A DNA stretch of 64,000 bases from the NCBI GenBank assembly GCA_013398955.1, contig VWPU01008378.1, forward strand, positions 62,001 through 126,000, in the 5' to 3' direction. Shown here in pieces: positions 50,706-61,300 of this stretch (its first letter is position 1; every line of letters starts with the position of its first letter). Source of the stretch: Callaeas wilsoni (lineage: Eukaryota; Chordata; Aves; Passeriformes; Callaeidae). Below the pieces are notes generated by a model. It did not search any database. It worked only from the letters and a program-made list of their open reading frames with translations, and was not told the origin of the DNA. A program made the translations under genes and the position numbers.

Positions 50706-53700
50706 GTAGGAATGGCGCTACTTTGTTTCAGGGGTTGAATTTTCAGCACCTGCTCACAGTTTTCAGCCCGCTGCGCATAAATATCTAAATGAATATTTAA
50801 ATTTCCTGCCAGGCCAAAGTAGGCAGAACTGCACTGGTTGCTCAGCCCTGAGCTTTCTCCTACACAAAGTCCAGCATCAAAGTGCTCCAGAAAACTCCAG
50901 GCCTGGGTGCTGCTGACCCAATGCACCTGTGGGATATTTGAGGATGGTGAGAATTCCAGAGCTGAAGCTGCTGAGGGATGTTCTACCATGTACAAGGTGC
51001 TCAGGTCAGCTTCTGACAGATCTGCTGAAAGAGTTGCCATCTCCGTCCCCCTCTCCCTGCTCTCTGGTCATGTCAAGAAATGAGACTTTAAAGATGATGA
51101 AAATCCAAGAAGTCTTTGATGTAATTAATATCAGATAATTGTTCTGAGTCTTCTTCTATCTGCCAATTACAAGTAGAAATTGAGTCTGGGGAGCTTCTGC
51201 AGATCATCTTCATGCAATTACGATTTGTGATGAACTACCCAGCTCCAGCAGGATCCTAAGTGGAAAACCCGGAGCAGCAGTGACACAACGTCAATCCCAG
51301 CGGTTCACATGCCCACAAGGCAGAACCGCACTCCTGGATTGCTGCTGGGTGTGACTGCTCAGCTCACGGCTGAAAAATCACCTCCGAAATCAGAATAGCA
51401 GGTAATTAGCAACACGTGCTGCCTCCCATTACTTGGTTTTGTTCTCCTTAAATCGCTCCCCACTCGTGCTCTCTCTCACTATTTCCAGGGGTTATTTGGA
51501 GGCAGCTTCAGACCTGAGCAGGAGCTGGCTTCCAGCAGTGCCACTGTGCTGCTGTTGCAGCCTGGGGGTCACACCGAGCCAGGTCCCAAAATCTGACCCT
51601 GAGCGGTCAGAAACCCGACTGTGCACCAGTTCAAACTCAGCAGGAGCCCAGCTCCATCCCGTTGGCTCCCAGACACACATCAGGCTCTCGGCAGTTAACA
51701 GAGCAGCAATAAAGCAAAGCATCGGGCTTGTGGCCCATGGGGACCCTCAGACCTTGGGCTGCACGAGCATCTCCCTGGGAATGCTACAGAAAGGAAAACT
51801 ATCGCCTACCAATCCTGCCTCATCCAAGCCGTTTTCACTCACATTTAGTCAATATGGGGATCCTGGAACAACAGTTTCTATTATATTCCATGTTTTCAGC
51901 TTGCTGGAGCAGGAGGGAAAGGAGCATGTTTGTTTGGATCACCGCAGAGCCGCACAGGGGCAGCTCAGCAGCTTGGCCAGCCCTGGACACTGCTGAGATT
52001 TGCACCCTCTCCCCAGCACCTGCAGGTGGCACGGCCTTCCTGCACATCTCTAACCCATGCTCCATAATCACATTCCAGGAGGAAAAAAAGAAAAAAAAAA
52101 ACTCAAACAAAAAACAAAACACTTTTGAGATGAAGAGAGGTTTCAAAGACTGTATACTGATTAATGATTTATTTTGTTCAAAGCCATCAATTTAAACAAT
52201 TGCTTTATTTTCCTGAGGCTGTGCTGGATTAGATTTAGAAAACATTGACAAGGAAAGATTAATGCCGGAGAACGTAAAATGGGTTACAGGAGACTGACAA
52301 TGAAATACACAACCAGCACTGCGCTCGGAACAGCAGAATATGAAGACTCATGAAAAGTACAACTCATATTGATCACGATAGCAGCAAACATCTAAAAATA
52401 ACACAGCAGTGCCCATCTTGGGAATTAAAGTCCAGCCAACAATTTTAGCTTGATAGCCTTTCACTGACAAGTTTTTACAGTGAATAATCTTTTAACTCCT
52501 AATGGTATTTTACTCCCTCTGCCAGGCTGCCACACAGTGCAGGTATAGTCACTTATGCCAGCCCTCCAGGTGGAACAAACTGAAAATTAGTATTTCAGGG
52601 GACTTAAATTGAGTTTGTTGGGCTTGAAACACCTTTTAAATTATTTATCCACATTGAAAAATATCAGAAGTTGTATCATGGCCCTCTGCAGGTGCCGGTC
52701 ACTTAAATCAGCTCAGCCCAACTTGCAGTGGGCTGGCAGCATTACTGACTCTTCCACAGCTGCTTTTAACCTTCTACACATTGACACACACTCAGCTGAA
52801 CCCCATTCTGTGCCTTTAGCCTGTTGGTACACCCGTAAAAACAGGACAAATCAGGAAGGACAACTTTTCTTTAAGTCTGGAAAAGCTACAGCTCAGCCGT
52901 GAAGATTTCCACCAGCAATGAAGCTCACCAGCAGCTTTTTCAAGGCACAGTACAACCCTGGAACATCCATGTCCAGTGGCAAAATCTTTTTGTCCAAACT
53001 TACACAGGTTTGCTTGAGGGAATTAGCAGAGAATCTGTTCTATTGCATTTCTGTTGAGGCAGAGATGCTCCATAAGTTCCTCCACAAATATTTCACACTC
53101 CACAGTGCTCACAGCATCCCCTTCCCAGCCCTAGTGTCACTATCCAGTACAAAAATCTCACTGTCCTTACATTCAAGCTATCAGGACATTGATTCCAGTA
53201 GGAAAAAAATGCATCAATATATTTAGACGTGGTTCAGCTGCGAAACTGCCTCAAAATGGGAAAGAAACTTTGGGGCCCAAGCACTAAAACTGATGGCTTT
53301 GCAGCAAGCCTGCGGTACCTCAGGCACAGAACCGAGTGATTCATGGCATGACAACATTTCAATAATCACAACTCTTTTGAAAATAAAACTCCAGCTAATC
53401 AGGGTGGTCTTGTTTCCCTTAAATACATTAAGAAGTCATTACCTCAAGTAGTCATTACAGCAAGAGAGCACTTTTTAAAGGGACAGCATCAGACAATGCT
53501 GAAGGGCTTTTGAGATGCTGCTATTCCAGCCGTCTGTCATCTCCCTAATGGCCCAATTCTTTCAGTCAACAGCTAGAAACATTAAACTTCTATTTTCCCT
53601 GCTCGAAGCTCCTTGCTGCCCTTTACTGGCACAGACTCTTGCTGAGCTTGGGAAGGAAATCAGACTACTTGTACATATCAGCACTTTTTCTCCCCTGGGT

Positions 53701-56700
53701 CTGAGTTTAAAGCAGACAACATGTTTCAGAAATATTAATTTACATGAGATATTTTAAGTGCAGCATAGGAGTTTCCCAGAGTTTGCCTTCTCATGCTTCA
53801 AGCTTCATTAATCAACTCAGCCCTGCCAAAATATATCGTAGGAAGATGTCTGTAGCCTCTGGTCTAAGGCATAATCATAGCTCAGAGCGGAATAGCTACA
53901 AGCCAATGTCTCCACTTTAACCAGGACACAAGAACCCAAACCTCCTGGCAGCTGCACAATGCTGCTGTTAACTCCTCCACCCAGTCAAGATTCTCATGCT
54001 AAAAAGGGAGCAAAGCAAGAAAAGAGCAGTACAGAAACTGGGCAGAGTTGGCAGCTTGAAGTGCAAGGGAAAAGGCAGACCTAGGAAAGAGTGGGAGAAG
54101 TCTGGAGGACAAAACATGGTTTGCACAGGAGCTACCAGGGAGCCAGTCTAGCTCAAATGCTCTTGAAGGAAGGGGAAAACTCCTCTCCACTTTTTAAAGC
54201 TTTCTATAACTTCTTACCACATTTCACATGGTGCTTTTGAGGGAGCTCGCTCAAAGAGCAAACCCCGCTGAGGCAGCGCCGAGCGCATCCCTCCCAGTGC
54301 CCTGAGAGGAAAAGGGCTCCCACACTGACGAGCTGGATGACAAAAGCGCTGTCACAGAGCCACGGGGAGGAAATAACAGAATAACAGCAACACAGCTGAA
54401 AAGCCCTTAAGATCAGCAATACTCCAGCCAGAGTGAGAGCTGTCGCTGCTGTGTTCTCACGGAGCAGCCCACCCGTAACAGCCCCTCACAGCAAGCTGGA
54501 AACACGAGCCAGGAATCCTCTCCCAAACTTCTCCCACAGCGTGACACCCACACACCAACCTGCGCTCATGAGGATGCCACCAACACCAGCCACTGCCCTC
54601 TGCAAGAGCCTTCCTCCAGCCCGGCTCTTCCTCTGCGGGCCTGGGGAGCACCTGAGCTCAGACCACCTGCACAGCTCAGTCTCAGGCTGCAAACAGGCAC
54701 AGCTGTGTCCTCCTGAGCTGGACACAGCTAACAAGCACCAATCTTGTGCCATTCCAGGTGGAAAAGGTTCCTTCTCGTTTGCCTCCCATGTTCACGTAGA
54801 TGTTGCCCCCAGAAATCACAGCACAGGGTTTTTCTGTGTAGGACACCCTTTGTTTCTGCTGCAGCAGCAGAATCCCAGCTCCACACTCAGTCTTTCAGTG
54901 ACAAAATAGCTTGTGTGGTCATGCAAAAGTACATAAAAGTCTATAACTATCTTAAGTAAATCCACCATTCTTCTAGACCTGTCCTTTCCACTTCCATCAC
55001 CATCCGTCTGCATAAGACAAAGTACCACTATAAAGCTGACCATTATGCTTTCACAGAAATTAGATTTTTAAATACTTTCTGATTTTATTTAGTGCTAAAA
55101 TACTCCAGTTCAGCTCAATGCAGAAAGGAAATTATTCCTGCTTTCCTCAGAGAAAAATGGTAGCTTATATTGCACAGAAAAGGTATTTCCCCCCCCAAAA
55201 AATGCCTTGGCTTAAGACCAACAACAGCAGATCTCAGGCCTGTACCAATAAGAGATTCTTAGCTCTAAACTCAGGAATTTCCACCTCTAAAAACCTCTGA
55301 AGGAAAGAGTTCCTATTGGTATTACTCCTAGAGCTAAGAGACTTTCAGATATCAAATCCTGGAAATATTCAGTTACTCTATGCTGAAAGAGCAATTTCAC
55401 ACCACTTGTGGAAGAGGGCATTTAAACACTGATCATCGAGCTCCTCTCTTACTCCCAGACCCACAAAAATTTGTTCTGTGCAACCAGAATCAAAGCCGGG
55501 CTTCCAGAAGAATTAGCACTTGTAGCCCTTTGAGGGCTTTTCTCTTAGAACAAAGACGCAGCTCGTGTCACACCCACACAGCGCCCCAGCCTTGTACTCA
55601 CCCAGCCAGGAGGGCAAGAACGACACCAGCATCTAGGGAAAAAGGAAATCCTTCCATAACAGAGGCAGAAATAAGTATGTTCTCCACCAGACCACAGAAA
55701 CCTTTGAGCAGCCCAGAGGAGCCTCACGTGGTGCCTGGCCAGCCCTTCATAATTCCCTACAGCTGTGGGGTTCCTCCTCATGCCCTGCAGCTGCAGGAGC
55801 CCCAGCACCACCCCATCATCCACCCTGTGCCCACCTGGGCCCCATCACACCCTGCCCACTCCCAGGGCGTGTCCCTCTCACCGGACAGACCCAAATCATG
55901 GCATGTCCTGGTAGAAAGCATCTCGTGGAAACCCCAGTGTACTCCAGGAGCCTCAACCACGGGCACAGTGGTCCCATAGCACGGGAATGTTTGTTCTTCT
56001 AAGGCATTGGCAGCTCTGAACTTTCTGTTCTGTAACAAATGTTGGCATTTAAAGTTTATTCTCACCTCAGAATCAATTGCTGAAATATTGTACTCTTCAG
56101 GTGTTAGTGTTTAGCAGCTTAAGCACTCCCACTTTTTCCTTTGTAGCAGGAAGAATCTGGAGTACTCAAACACACACCAACAAAGAGGTTCAAGAAGTCT
56201 TGCAAAGCTTTTCCTACACAGATTTCAAAGTACAAATGCTCCCTGAGAGTGGTAAACAGTGAAACTTGGTAAGTGCCCCTGGTGTCACCTAAACAGTGCC
56301 GCAAAAGGCTCTGCTGTCACTCAAATCCAGCAGCTCAGATCCACACACACCCCAGCTTCTGAAGCAAAAAATTCCCAACACCCATTCCATCTCATGCTAT
56401 AGCAGCTTCCCATTCCTGCTGCTGCCACGCAGTATTCCCATCTTCCATTGCTGCAGGAGAAATCATTCTCAAGGCAGGTTGTGATGCTGATCAGTTATTT
56501 CTAAGAATTAGTCTGGAATCTTGGCACTCTCCAACTCCTCTACAGGACAGAAGGCATCTCATGAATACTATTTATTTGCTCTTAAAATTGTTTCAGACCA
56601 ACTTAAGTTTAAATTCTTCCAGGTTTCCTTTAGAAAATGGGAGAAAACAATGCACATGGAAATAAATAAGATAAGAATCTGCTAGAAACAAACTTGTACA

Positions 56701-56829
56701 GTGCTGCTTGTTCAAAATGAAAACATATAAAGCTCATGATGTAATTCATATCAGACGGAAATTGCACTGGCTAAAAAAACAAATAAATGGCACTGAGTCC
56801 CTCCCTGCCATTTCTTTTTACAAGAGAAT
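50706..56829. other. Unique non-coding DNA, no gene recognised
   Basis: The longest ATG-initiated frame of the window is here (55380-55979 plus, 199 codons). Its translation is Pro/Ser/His-rich with no recognisable domain, and minus-strand frames overlap it. A 187-codon plus frame at 51433-51996 begins with TTG and a 158-codon frame lies at 54433-54909; neither shows a domain. An A-rich tract is at 52083-52120. I treat all as chance frames in GC-richer DNA. Confidence 0.55.
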
Positions 56830-57120
56830 TCTGACAAGGGCCTGGAGTGACAGGACAAGGGGTAATGGCTCTAAACTGACACAGAGCAAGTTTAGACTAA
56901 ATATTAGGATGAAATTCCTCTCTGTGAGGGTGGTGATGCCCTGGCACGGTGCCCAGAGCAGCTGTGGCTGCCCCTGGATCCCTGGCAGTGTCCAAGGCCA
57001 GGCTGGACATTGGGGCTTGGAGCAGCCTGGGACAGTGGAAGGTGTCCCTGCCCACGGCAGGGGTGGAGTGGGATGAGATTTAAGGTCCTTTCCAATCCAA
57101 ATCTTTCTGTGATTCCACAG
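56830..57120 (+). mobile_element. CR1 LINE 3' end
   Basis: A 5'-truncated CR1 copy with clear blocks: GGAGTGACAGGACAAGGGGT, a TTAGGATGAAATTC-type block, GAGGGTGGTGATGCCCTGGC, CAGAGCAGCTGTGGCTGCCC, CCAAGGCCAGGCTGGACA and GACAGTGGAAGGTGTCCCTG. It ends in TCTGTGATTCCACAG, a worn CR1 terminus. It is very like the second half of the 63430-63898 copy. No coding domain is retained. Confidence 0.95.
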
Positions 57121-58255
57121 TTTCCTGAGCTGCTTTGTGAGAAACACAAGCACAGTGAGAGTGGCTGCAGTATTATTAGAAAATGATGCAATTTTCAGAC
57201 AATATCAGCATGAACTGCGTTAGTTCTTATCTGAAAAGTAGTGCTCAATGAAGTCCTTAAAAAGACACTTTTTTTTCAAGGACAAAACAAGGAACTGTTC
57301 CTGTTGTCTGGGAATCTCTTCCTTTGGATATTCTGTCACCAGTACAAACTGGTTTTACACTGGTGCCAACTTCCTGACCTAAACTAAGCGAAGCTCCAGG
57401 CGGGATCTGAAATACCCTCAAGTTACAAAAGCAAAAGGAACAGAGATGTTGAGAGCAGCCCCCTGAAACCATTTGCCCACGCCAGCTGAGGGTTCACTCT
57501 GTAGCTTTTAGCAAGAAATGCCATCACCTCCCTCAATCCAGCTGCAAATCGACGCTGGTTTGTGCTGCTTTCAGCAGCACGAGGCGAGCGCTGGGCCCGT
57601 GGTGTGTGAGGAGGCAGCCACCCCTGCAGGACTGATCAGCATCCACAGCCACAGGAATATGACAAATCCCCTCTGTCACGCTTCAGCCTGCCCTGGTTGT
57701 TAACACAAAACAGGTGGAAAGCAAAGGGATAAAAAATACCAGCCGTCAGGGCAGATATTGGAGACGAGGGCTGCGAACAAAGGACTCTCGCTGGAGACTG
57801 GCCTTCGGCAGAAAAGCCTGGAACACCCTTCCCTGTCTCCAGCTGCCAGTCAATCACGGCACAGTTCCCTCCATTAGTTTCACATTTACTGTTATTCACA
57901 GAGCTGTGCTTCATTAGTCATTAATGAGTCACAAGAAAACGGCCCACGATGAAGTTCTGGTGCCAAAGTAGGATGGGTTCTTTTGAAACACTAACTTTGG
58001 GCCTTCATTTTTAGGCTCTTGAGTAGCTTTGGAGAACTTGATCTGCAGAGAGACCTACCAAAACCTTTGTTTCAGGCTCTGTCCCACCAATCCAGAGCAG
58101 TAAGATGGAGAAAGTTTTGGGTCTCCACTGGAGCTGGCAATCGAAACTCGTGAGTCTGAGCTGACTGTCTCACTGATGCAACCAGAAAATGATGCTGAGG
58201 TACCTTCTGCTGACAGCCAACTCTGGAATTTCCAATATTTGACCACAGAAATTTG
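57121..58255. other. Unique non-coding DNA, no gene recognised
   Basis: No frame of note. The segment 57890-57945 contains homeodomain- and AP-1-like motifs (CATTAGTCATTAATGAGTCA), which could belong to a conserved element. Confidence 0.55.
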
Positions 58256-58388
58256 ATCACAGAATATTTTGAGTTGGGAAAGTCCCACAAGAGTTATCAA
58301 GTCCAGCTCTCAAGTGAATGGCCCATACCGGGATCAAACACACAACCTTGCCATTATTAGCACCAAATCTCTCTGAATTAGCAGAACC
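58256..58388 (-). mobile_element. tRNA-Ile-derived SINE with CR1-like tail
   Basis: Read on the minus strand the head (58388 down to about 58319) resembles tRNA-Ile. It has a D-arm-like start, GGTGCTAATAATGGCAAGG around an AAT anticodon, and a degraded B box near GTTTGATCCC. The tail (58318 down to 58256) matches a CR1 3' end with the block (on the plus strand) CACAGAATATTTTGAGTTGG. A tRNA head fused to a LINE tail is the structure of a SINE mobilised by CR1. It resembles, from memory, the TguSINE1 type reported in zebra finch. Mismatches in conserved tRNA positions show it is an old copy and not a working tRNA gene. Confidence 0.75.
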
Positions 58389-59287
58389 TGGGAATTATAA
58401 CCATCTCTCCCACAAATCCTGTTCAGTGCAACCCTGAATTAAAGTTCACCAAGTCTGAGAGGACGCTTCCTTCACCGAGTTTGGGACAAATCCTGTGAGT
58501 TCTCTGAAACCTATTGAAATCCATCAGACACTGATCCTGCCTTTAGCTTTCCTTTTCCATTCCTGATCTCTGCTCTCTTCTGAACATGAGAGCTTATCTG
58601 CAACCACATCTTTCCCATTCTGGCTCTCAGGCATTTGTATAAAATGTTTTCAAATACAGTCCACATGTTTTTTAATACACTGAACTTAAATTTCATGTTA
58701 TGGACCCCAAGCAACTGTGTTTGGTAATTACTTTTCCCTTAGATCTATCCACCCAATTTTATTTTGGGGTTTTTTTTAAATATACCATCCATATACTTAT
58801 TGTACTTTAATTTTCTGATGTGGCCTCACTTCACATTTTGCTGAAAAGTTTCAACAGCAATTAGTCAAAACACGGCGACGTTTTGGTTTTCCGTTTAATC
58901 CGTACCAGAGCAGAGACCAAAGCAGTTTCCTTCCAGTGAACACAGACTTTCTAATTACCCCCACTAATCACAGGAGTGGTAAGAGGTTTTTGGGGGCAGG
59001 AGTGCCTCGAGAGCTCTGCTGCAGCCTAATGACCGCGATGTGATGCTCCTGGATGCGGAGTGACCATTTCCACGCCGGCAGCTGGGCGCGACGCAGGGCT
59101 CTGGAGAGGAACCTTGGCTCCCGTTTACGGCTCTCAACAACTCCCTCCCTGCTTTTAGACTCCTCTGCTTCCTCCAGAATCAGCTTTGAGGATCTCTCCA
59201 CACTGCCTGATTTAGGCTTTTGCTGCTCCTAAACAATATGCCAGCTGTATCCGATGGAATTAATTCACTCAGAGCTGGCAGCGCCGT
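58389..59287. other. Unique non-coding DNA, no gene recognised
   Basis: AT-rich to 58960. A small CpG-rich group of about nine CpGs lies at 59029-59100. No coding feature recognised. Confidence 0.55.
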
Positions 59288-59352
59288 TCCCAGTGGTTAT
59301 GGCACAGGACTGGGACACCAGGGACCTGGGAGACCAGGGACCGAGCCACTGC
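59288..59352 (+). mobile_element. Possible MIR-like (tRNA-derived) SINE fragment
   Basis: The run AGTGGTTATGGCACAGGACT followed by GGGACACCAGGGACCTGGGA resembles the tRNA-derived head of MIR/CORE-type SINEs found in amniotes. The match is short and degraded, and the repeat-like GGGAC motifs could mislead. Confidence 0.3.
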
Positions 59353-59600
59353 TGTAGGGCTGCATGTCAAAGCTCACAGCTGAAGAAAAATTAGGATATT
59401 TATCCACACTCTTAACTGGGTTTGAGTTAACTCCAGGTCCTGAGCCATTCCAGCCCTCATGGTGCCCCTCTCTTTGCTGTAGGGCTGCATGTCAAAGCTC
59501 ACAGCTGAAGAAAAATTAGGATATTTATCCACACTCTTAACTGGGTTTGAGTTAACTCCAGGTCCTGAGCCATTCCAGCCCTCACGGTGCCCCTCTCTTT
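59351..59600. repeat. 125-bp tandem duplication, two nearly identical copies
   Basis: Copy one starts at 59351 and copy two at 59476, both with GCTGTAGGGCTGCATGTCAA. I see a single internal difference (CTCATGGTGCC versus CTCACGGTGCC) plus edge changes. The near-identity points to a recent event or an assembly duplication. Confidence 0.95.
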
Positions 59601-60381
59601 GTTGGCTCCCGAACTGGAGCGTAAATGATGTTGTACAATTGCTGTTAGTGGCCTAAGGGAATCCAGAGCTTTATCCCTCAGCACTCTGACATCCAAAACA
59701 TGCCCTATATCCAAAGTTCCCCAGAGCCAGACTGGCCTGTGTTGCTCCAGACACAACTGCATTGATGCACAGGGTTTGTACCTGCGTCCCCGGAGGGCTG
59801 CTGGAGCATCTGCTGTGTAAAACACCAACCAGGACCCACTGCAGCATTTTGGATAAAGGGATCTATATGGACAATCAATTCTGACTACAGATTTAGGCAG
59901 AAAAGGATTTGAATGCTGAAAAATAATCCCAAAATTTCCATAGAGAAAAAGAAACAGCATGAAGCATATTTGATTTTTCCATGATATTATTAGAATTGTC
60001 ACAAATATTATCACCGTGGCAGCAAGTAATAACTTGGCATTTCTTAGCTCAAAATGAAATTGTGCCAAATGTAATCAGTAAAAGTAAAACAATACACTGT
60101 AGCTGCTTTACCAGCTGGAATAAACATTTCCAGAGAATGAATGTTGGTTTTCTTGTCAATCCAGCGGGCTGATATAAATACTAAATATTCGAGAGCAGGG
60201 AAATGTGTCTCACACAAACACACACACAAACACACACACAAAGCAGGGTGGTTGTTCCACGCTGAGGCAGTTTGAGTGCATGGCCTCAAACAGCCACGGG
60301 GACTACCCCAACAGCCTTTTCTCTCCTAGGTCACTTAGGAGCTTATTAAAATTTCATCCCAGTTCCAAACTTGTCTGAATC
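59601..60381. other. Unique non-coding DNA with an unlikely open frame
   Basis: A 189-codon minus-strand frame (59499-60068) crosses from this segment into the 125-bp duplication. It starts with TTG, not ATG. Its first 45 residues are hydrophobic, but no domain is recognisable. A CA-rich microsatellite lies at 60211-60242. Confidence 0.5.
60211..60242. repeat. (CA)n microsatellite with AAAC interruptions
   Basis: CA dinucleotides broken by two CAAA steps, 32 bp in total. Confidence 0.92.
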
Positions 60382-60430
60382 AGTTCTGAGCTAAAATGGA
60401 AGTTCTGAGCTAAAATGAAAGTTCTGAGCT
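60382..60430. repeat. 19-bp tandem repeat, about 2.6 copies
   Basis: The unit AGTTCTGAGCTAAAATGGA starts at 60382, 60401 and 60420, with one substitution in the second copy and the third truncated. Confidence 0.93.
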
Positions 60431-60770
60431 TGTGCATCCAGAAGCTTTTACAATTTCCTGTCAAAAAAACCATATTTCTCAGTAAGCAGGAAACGAAGGA
60501 GAGACAAACATTTAAAACAGCATAAACTGCACTGCGGAGACACACACAAAACCCTGCCGTGACCAAACAGGTATCCCCACTGATCTCCAACCCAACACCT
60601 TTATCCTAAAAATCCTCTGAGTTTAACAATCCCTGCAGCTGGAATCTGGCCTCTGAGCACAGGAAAGGCAGTTCCTGGAACGCTGCATCTGTGCCGACAC
60701 ACAAATGCTCCAGACACTGTGGATGCTGAAATGCTGTTAGCAGGGAAATTTTCTCTTCTCGCATTCATTC
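60431..60770. other. Unique spacer DNA
   Basis: No gene or repeat recognised. The segment leads directly into the LTR-like element, whose left edge may lie inside it (a TGTTAG alternative start is at 60735). Confidence 0.5.
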
Positions 60771-61080
60771 TGTGAGAACTTTTCCTTTGCTGTGTAAGCT
60801 ATGTAAACACTAGATAGGGTTTTTGTAAATAGCATTCCTATCTGGTATCTTCTGACCTTGTGTACATTATATTAGGAAAAAACATTTCTAAGTGGGTGTC
60901 TGAGACTTTGACCAATCACCCTAGGAGAAGTGTGAGCACTGTTCAATTGCTTTATGGAACTAGAATATAGAAATGGTATTCTAAATTTAATAAATAATTC
61001 ATTCCTCGGTCTGACTCCTGCCTCACTGCATCTCTGAACCCCTGCTTGGAAGCCCACAAGACACAACTGCAGCCATCACA
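60771..61080 (+). mobile_element. Probable solo LTR of an endogenous retrovirus
   Basis: About 310 bp bounded by TGTGA at the left and TCACA at the right, a 5-bp terminal inverted repeat of the TG...CA type. It contains a CCAAT motif (ACCAATCACC near 60911-60920), AT-rich promoter-like sequence, an AATAAA signal (60989-60994) and a C-rich tail as in an R-U5 region. No target-site duplication was evident, no primer-binding site follows, and no viral gene remnant is present. The left edge is uncertain, as it could start at 60735. The retroviral family is not identified. Confidence 0.65.
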
Positions 61081-61199
61081 GAAAGCCTGGAGCAGGCCAG
61101 ATTCTCGGGGACAGTGACACCAGCCCAGCCAGCTCCCTGCAGGGTGCACTCCTTGGTTTCCTCACGCTGGGGGCAGAGTGGGGGGAGCTGGCAGCCCCC

Positions 61200-61300
61200 T
61201 GTGCCAGCTCGGCGTCTCTGGGGTGACCCTGTGCCAACGCCAGTGCCAGCGCCGTGTCGCTGGGGTGACCCCGTGCCAGCCCCCTGCCCACACGGATCCC
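61200..61300. repeat. GC-rich 42-bp tandem repeat, about two copies
   Basis: CTGGGGTGACC recurs at 61218 and 61260, each followed by CGTGCCA/TGTGCCA-type sequence, and related GTGCCAGC segments lie on both sides. The area is CpG-richer than its surroundings (about 14 CpGs in 61141-61366), just downstream of the solo LTR. Confidence 0.75.

Noticed and set aside
51433..51996. 187-codon plus-strand frame
   Set aside because: It starts with TTG, sits in a GC-richer patch with overlapping frames on other phases, and shows no domain.
58319..58388. Possible tRNA-Ile gene on the minus strand
   Set aside because: Conserved D-arm and B-box positions are changed and the sequence is joined to a CR1-like tail, so it is a SINE head.
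59499..60068. 189-codon minus-strand frame with hydrophobic start
   Set aside because: It starts with TTG, crosses a tandem duplication boundary and has no recognisable domain.
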